Part shown: positions 60,601 to 64,000 of the stretch, piece after piece
Numbering within the stretch: the stretch's first letter is position 1
Layout: the number at the start of each line of letters is the position of its first letter
Assembly (NCBI RefSeq): GCF_023343835.1
Contig: NC_064472.1
Location: 8,919,469 to 8,983,468, forward strand
Length of the DNA stretch: 64,000 nt
From: Lagopus muta
Lineage: Eukaryota > Chordata > Aves > Galliformes > Phasianidae
Direction of reading: 5' to 3'
Notes under the pieces: model-generated
The model's input: only the letters and a program-made list of their open reading frames with translations
The model's database searches: none
What the model was told of the DNA's origin: nothing
Made by a program: the position numbers and the translations under genes

Positions 60601-62817
60601 TCCCAAGGGCCATGACAAAACTTCAGCCCTACACCATAGGATGAGATGGCATCACCCAGGGGGCTCATTGCAGATCAGAGCCTTGCAGGAATAATTTCAT
60701 GGTGCATGAGAACTGCTGTGGGGAGCTGGGAGTGGAACAGATGCTGGTGAAGCTGCCAAGGTCAGATGGGAAGAGATGAGAGATAGCGGAGAGCTGGTGG
60801 GAGGTAGGGTGGGCTTCAGTTCCTCAGCTGTGGGAAATGCCGTCTGATTCAAACCTGTTGGCAGGGATGTCGTTGGCTTCTGGAAAAGCAGTCTCTGCTC
60901 ACATTGGAGCTGAGAAGCAGCCCACATTTTGCAAACATTTCCTGAAATCAGGTCCTCGCCCTTTCTCCTGAGGTTTACATGACCCCAAGACTCATGGTGG
61001 GGATACAGTAGACTGTCGGGAAGGAGAGTCCCAGTGGTGGAGTGATGCTGGAGCACTGCACATGGCTGGCTCTGCTCCCTCTGGCCAACAAACAGCAATG
61101 GAAGGGTGGAAGGAGGTGAATTTGTGGCAAAAGGAGGTTGATTTGGTGCTAAAGGAAGTGGGTTTGGTGGTACTACCTCTCGCAAACTGATGCCCTTTTG
61201 CTCTGTGCAAGTGTTCCTGTCTCTCCTCTGCCAGAGGTCCCCATGCTCATCACCAGCAGCCCATCAGGTTTTTCAGCTTCCAGTTGTCCACACCACTTGA
61301 TTCTAAATGTTAAGGAAAGAGGTCCTGAGGGGACTGTGGGACTGTGGAGCTCTTCCTACCTTCCTCACCTACCCTAGGAAACCGGCTTTTGCGGGACATT
61401 GGGCTGGATGTTCTCTGGTTGGGCTGGATGATACATGGCTTGGTAATTATGTAATTCCCTGCCCCTTTCAGGAAGCTGGTGAGGAGAAAATATTTTATAG
61501 AAGTAAACTGGGTCTTATATTAATAGAGAAAAATTACAGCTTAATGCAAGATAAAGAACGAAACCAAGTGACGTGTTAACGCAGTGAGGGGGAAATCATT
61601 GCCAAGCAATGTCTCAGAATGCATTCTGCTGTGGTTGTCTTCTGGAAACTTTATCCCACCATTGTAAATCTGTTTTTTGTGATCCCATAATTTCAGACTT
61701 ACCTCTTGTTTAGAGCTGGCCTGGTGGAACCACCTCCGAACAGGGAGACACTGCTGCCCACATGGCTTCAGGAAGGGCAGGAAATGCACCAGGAAATGCA
61801 ATTGAACTTTTACAAAGCTTTTAAAAAAACAACAACAAAACAAATATTCCAAGCCCAAACTTGATATGGTTTGTTTAATTTCCGGAGAAGGATGGTGCCC
61901 TGCTGGGTTCCTCCTGTGCCCATGTCCCTTTGAAGTCAGGGTCAGACCCCACTGACTAGTGTAGCATCCCACGCTGATCTGTAAGTAACAGGATGGCAGC
62001 TGCTGTGCTCAGTGCTCTGCTCTCAGGCTTCAGTTGCTGATTGAGGTGAGAGTCTTTGCTCACCAGGTAGTAGAAATCAGGCTAGCATCAGAATATAAAG
62101 GATTGTTTTAATTAAACCTGGTATTTCCAGGCAGCAGCCAAATGGAGGAGGCAGTTGGAGTCAGGCAGAAAATTTCATGCAGAATAAGGCACATTTTCCC
62201 TCTGCAAATGGAGCAGGGCAGAGCTAGAACAAGGCTTTTCCTTTGTTTGGAGAAGTATTTGCCTCTCAGCCCTGTGAGATGGTGACTTCAGGAAGTCACC
62301 ATCAAAGAAGGGCAGCTGTTCTACAACGATGTGGAGGAAAAACTCAATGCCCTGAGATGCTCCAAGGATTTTTTTGCTCATCAAACATGGCGATAAGGTT
62401 GAGAGACATACCCCACATTCTGCTCCAGGCTGCATTTCCTACATCTGCCATGATGATGAAATCCCTATTTGGAGACATGAATCCCTTGTGCTGATCTCTG
62501 TGTGCAGGACTTGTGCTGAGCACAGGTCTCCTCCTGCCTCCTTCTAGGTCCCTGCCTGGCAGAAGCAATGCAGGCAAAAGCACATTTCTAAGTGCTTTTT
62601 GGCCCTGCGTAACAAGGTAGATAGCAGAACTCCCAAACAGCACAGCTGGTCTGGGAATAGAGCTGGATTTGGAGTCAAGCTTCATCAGACTGTTGGACAC
62701 TGCAACCAAATAAATTCAGAAGGACAGAGTGACAGATGAGGAGCTCTGTGTGCCTGGCTGGTATGCTCAGTGAGCTGTGCCGTGCCTGGGAAATGGGCTC
62801 TTCAGAGATTTTGGAGA
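60601..62817. other. Unannotated sequence
   Basis: No exon or known repeat is seen. A short A/AAC-rich tract is at about 61817-61845. The open frames are unremarkable. Confidence 0.3.
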
Positions 62818-64000
62818 TCACAGAATTGCAGAATTGCAGGGCTTGGAAGGGACCTCACGAGACCATTGAGTCCAACCCACCTGCTAAAGCAGATACCATA
62901 CAATAGGTTGTAGGTACCCTACAGTAGGTTGCACAGATAGGTGTCCAGGCAGGTTTGAATATTTCCAGAGAAGGAGACTGCACAACAACCTCTTTGGACC
63001 ACCTGTTCCAGTGCTCCATTACCCTTTCCATAAAAAAATTCTTCTGCACATTTTTATGGAACTTCCTATGTTCAAGTTTTAGACTCCTTGTCCTATTGCT
63101 ACACACCACTGAGAAGAGCCTGGCCTCATCCATTTGCCTTCCACCTCCCTTTAGATATTTATAAACATTTATCAGATCCCTTCTCAGTCTTCTTTGCCCA
63201 GACTAAACAGATCCAGGTTATTCAGCCTTTCCTCATATGGGAGATGCTCCAGGCCCTTTATAATATTTGTGGCCCTCTGCTGGACTCCTTCTAGGAGCAC
63301 CCTGTCTTTTTTGAACTGGGGATCCCAGAAGTGCACACAGTACTGTAAATGTGGCCTCATCAGGGCAGAGTAGAGGGGGATGATCAGCTCCTTTGACCTT
63401 CTGGCCACACTCTTTAATGCACCTCCACTGGCGTTCTTGGCCCCAAGGGCACACTGCTGGCTCATGGCCAAGCTGTTGGCTTTCGGGTCCTTCCCCACAA
63501 ACCCCTTCTCCAGCAGGTCATTCCTTAACCTGTACTGATGCACACTGTTATTCCTACCCACGTGCAAGACTCCATATTTGCTCCTGTAAAACCTCATCAG
63601 TTTCCTCCCTGCCCAATTCTTCAGTCTGTCCAGGTCTTGTTGAATGGTAGCAAAGCCTTCTGGTGCCTCAGTCACTCCCCTCAGCTTTGTATAATCAGCA
63701 GACTTGCTGAGGTGGACTCTATCCCATCATTCAGGTGGTTGATGAAGATGTTGAACAAGACCAGACTCAGCACTGACCTCTGGTGAACACCACTCATTAC
63801 AGACCTCCTACCAGGCTTTGTGCCACTGGTGACAGCCCTCTGAGCTCTGCCAGTCAGCTAGTTATCAGTTCAGCCCAATGTACACTCATCTGTCCCACGC
63901 TGTCTAAGTTTCATAACAAGAATGCTGTGGGAAATGGTGTCAAATGCCTCACTGAAGTCAAGGTACACAACATCTGCTGCTCTCTTTGCATCTACCCAGC
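62818..64000 (-). repeat. CR1 LINE running off the right edge
   Basis: The 3' terminus is near 62818 (TCACAGAATTGCAGAATTGC). Read on the minus strand it contains PLYSALMRPHLQYCVHFWDP (near 63380-63320) and further reverse-transcriptase remnants toward 63670 and beyond. FADDTKL-like sequence is decayed near 63700. The 5' part lies outside the window. Confidence 0.9.

Overview
The window looks like bird nuclear DNA, most likely from a galliform such as chicken. It carries at least a dozen CR1 LINE copies, a remnant of a Galluhop-like mariner transposon, compact GC-rich gene starts and short introns. Four host genes can be read exon by exon: DCTN3, ARID3C and SIGMAR1 on the minus strand, then GALT on the plus strand. 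As I recall it, this is the order and orientation of the human 9p13.3 block, which corresponds to part of the avian Z chromosome. The chromosome assignment is inference from gene content.

Layout. 0-2.4 kb: a divergent CpG-rich promoter at about 540-690. A minus-strand non-coding first exon runs off the left edge (by synteny possibly RPP25L), and an unrecognised plus-strand spliced or decayed transcript ends at an AATAAA near 2.3 kb. 3.7-10.9 kb: DCTN3 in 7 coding exons, with a long, CR1-filled intron 2. 11.4-14.6 kb: CR1 and mariner insertions. 15.4-28.4 kb: ARID3C in 7 coding exons; introns 1 and 2 contain AT-rich, TAATTA-dense islands, a CpG-rich stretch and several simple repeats. 29.2-31.7 kb: TG- and CA-rich spacer. 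31.8-34.0 kb: SIGMAR1 in 4 exons. 34.2-37.4 kb: GALT in 11 exons, sharing a 184-bp start-to-start promoter with SIGMAR1. 37.4-64 kb: no exon I can recognise. This stretch holds candidate conserved non-coding islands, several CR1 copies (one nested pair and one long copy with reverse transcriptase and endonuclease pieces), and simple repeats.

The four genes do not form one pathway. DCTN3 is a dynactin shoulder subunit, ARID3C an AT-rich-DNA-binding nuclear regulator, SIGMAR1 an ER membrane chaperone/receptor, and GALT the Leloir-pathway uridylyltransferase. They are grouped by ancient linkage, and SIGMAR1 and GALT are probably co-expressed from one bidirectional promoter.

I found no complete novel system. 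The items most worth checking are the AT-rich conserved-looking islands in and around ARID3C, the fuller REKLES region of this ARID3C, the decayed coding-like exon near 1.1 kb, the possible micro-exon at 41.6 kb, and the apparent absence of IL11RA directly behind GALT. I saw no LTR or other virus-like copy, tRNA, rRNA or CRISPR array that I could support.
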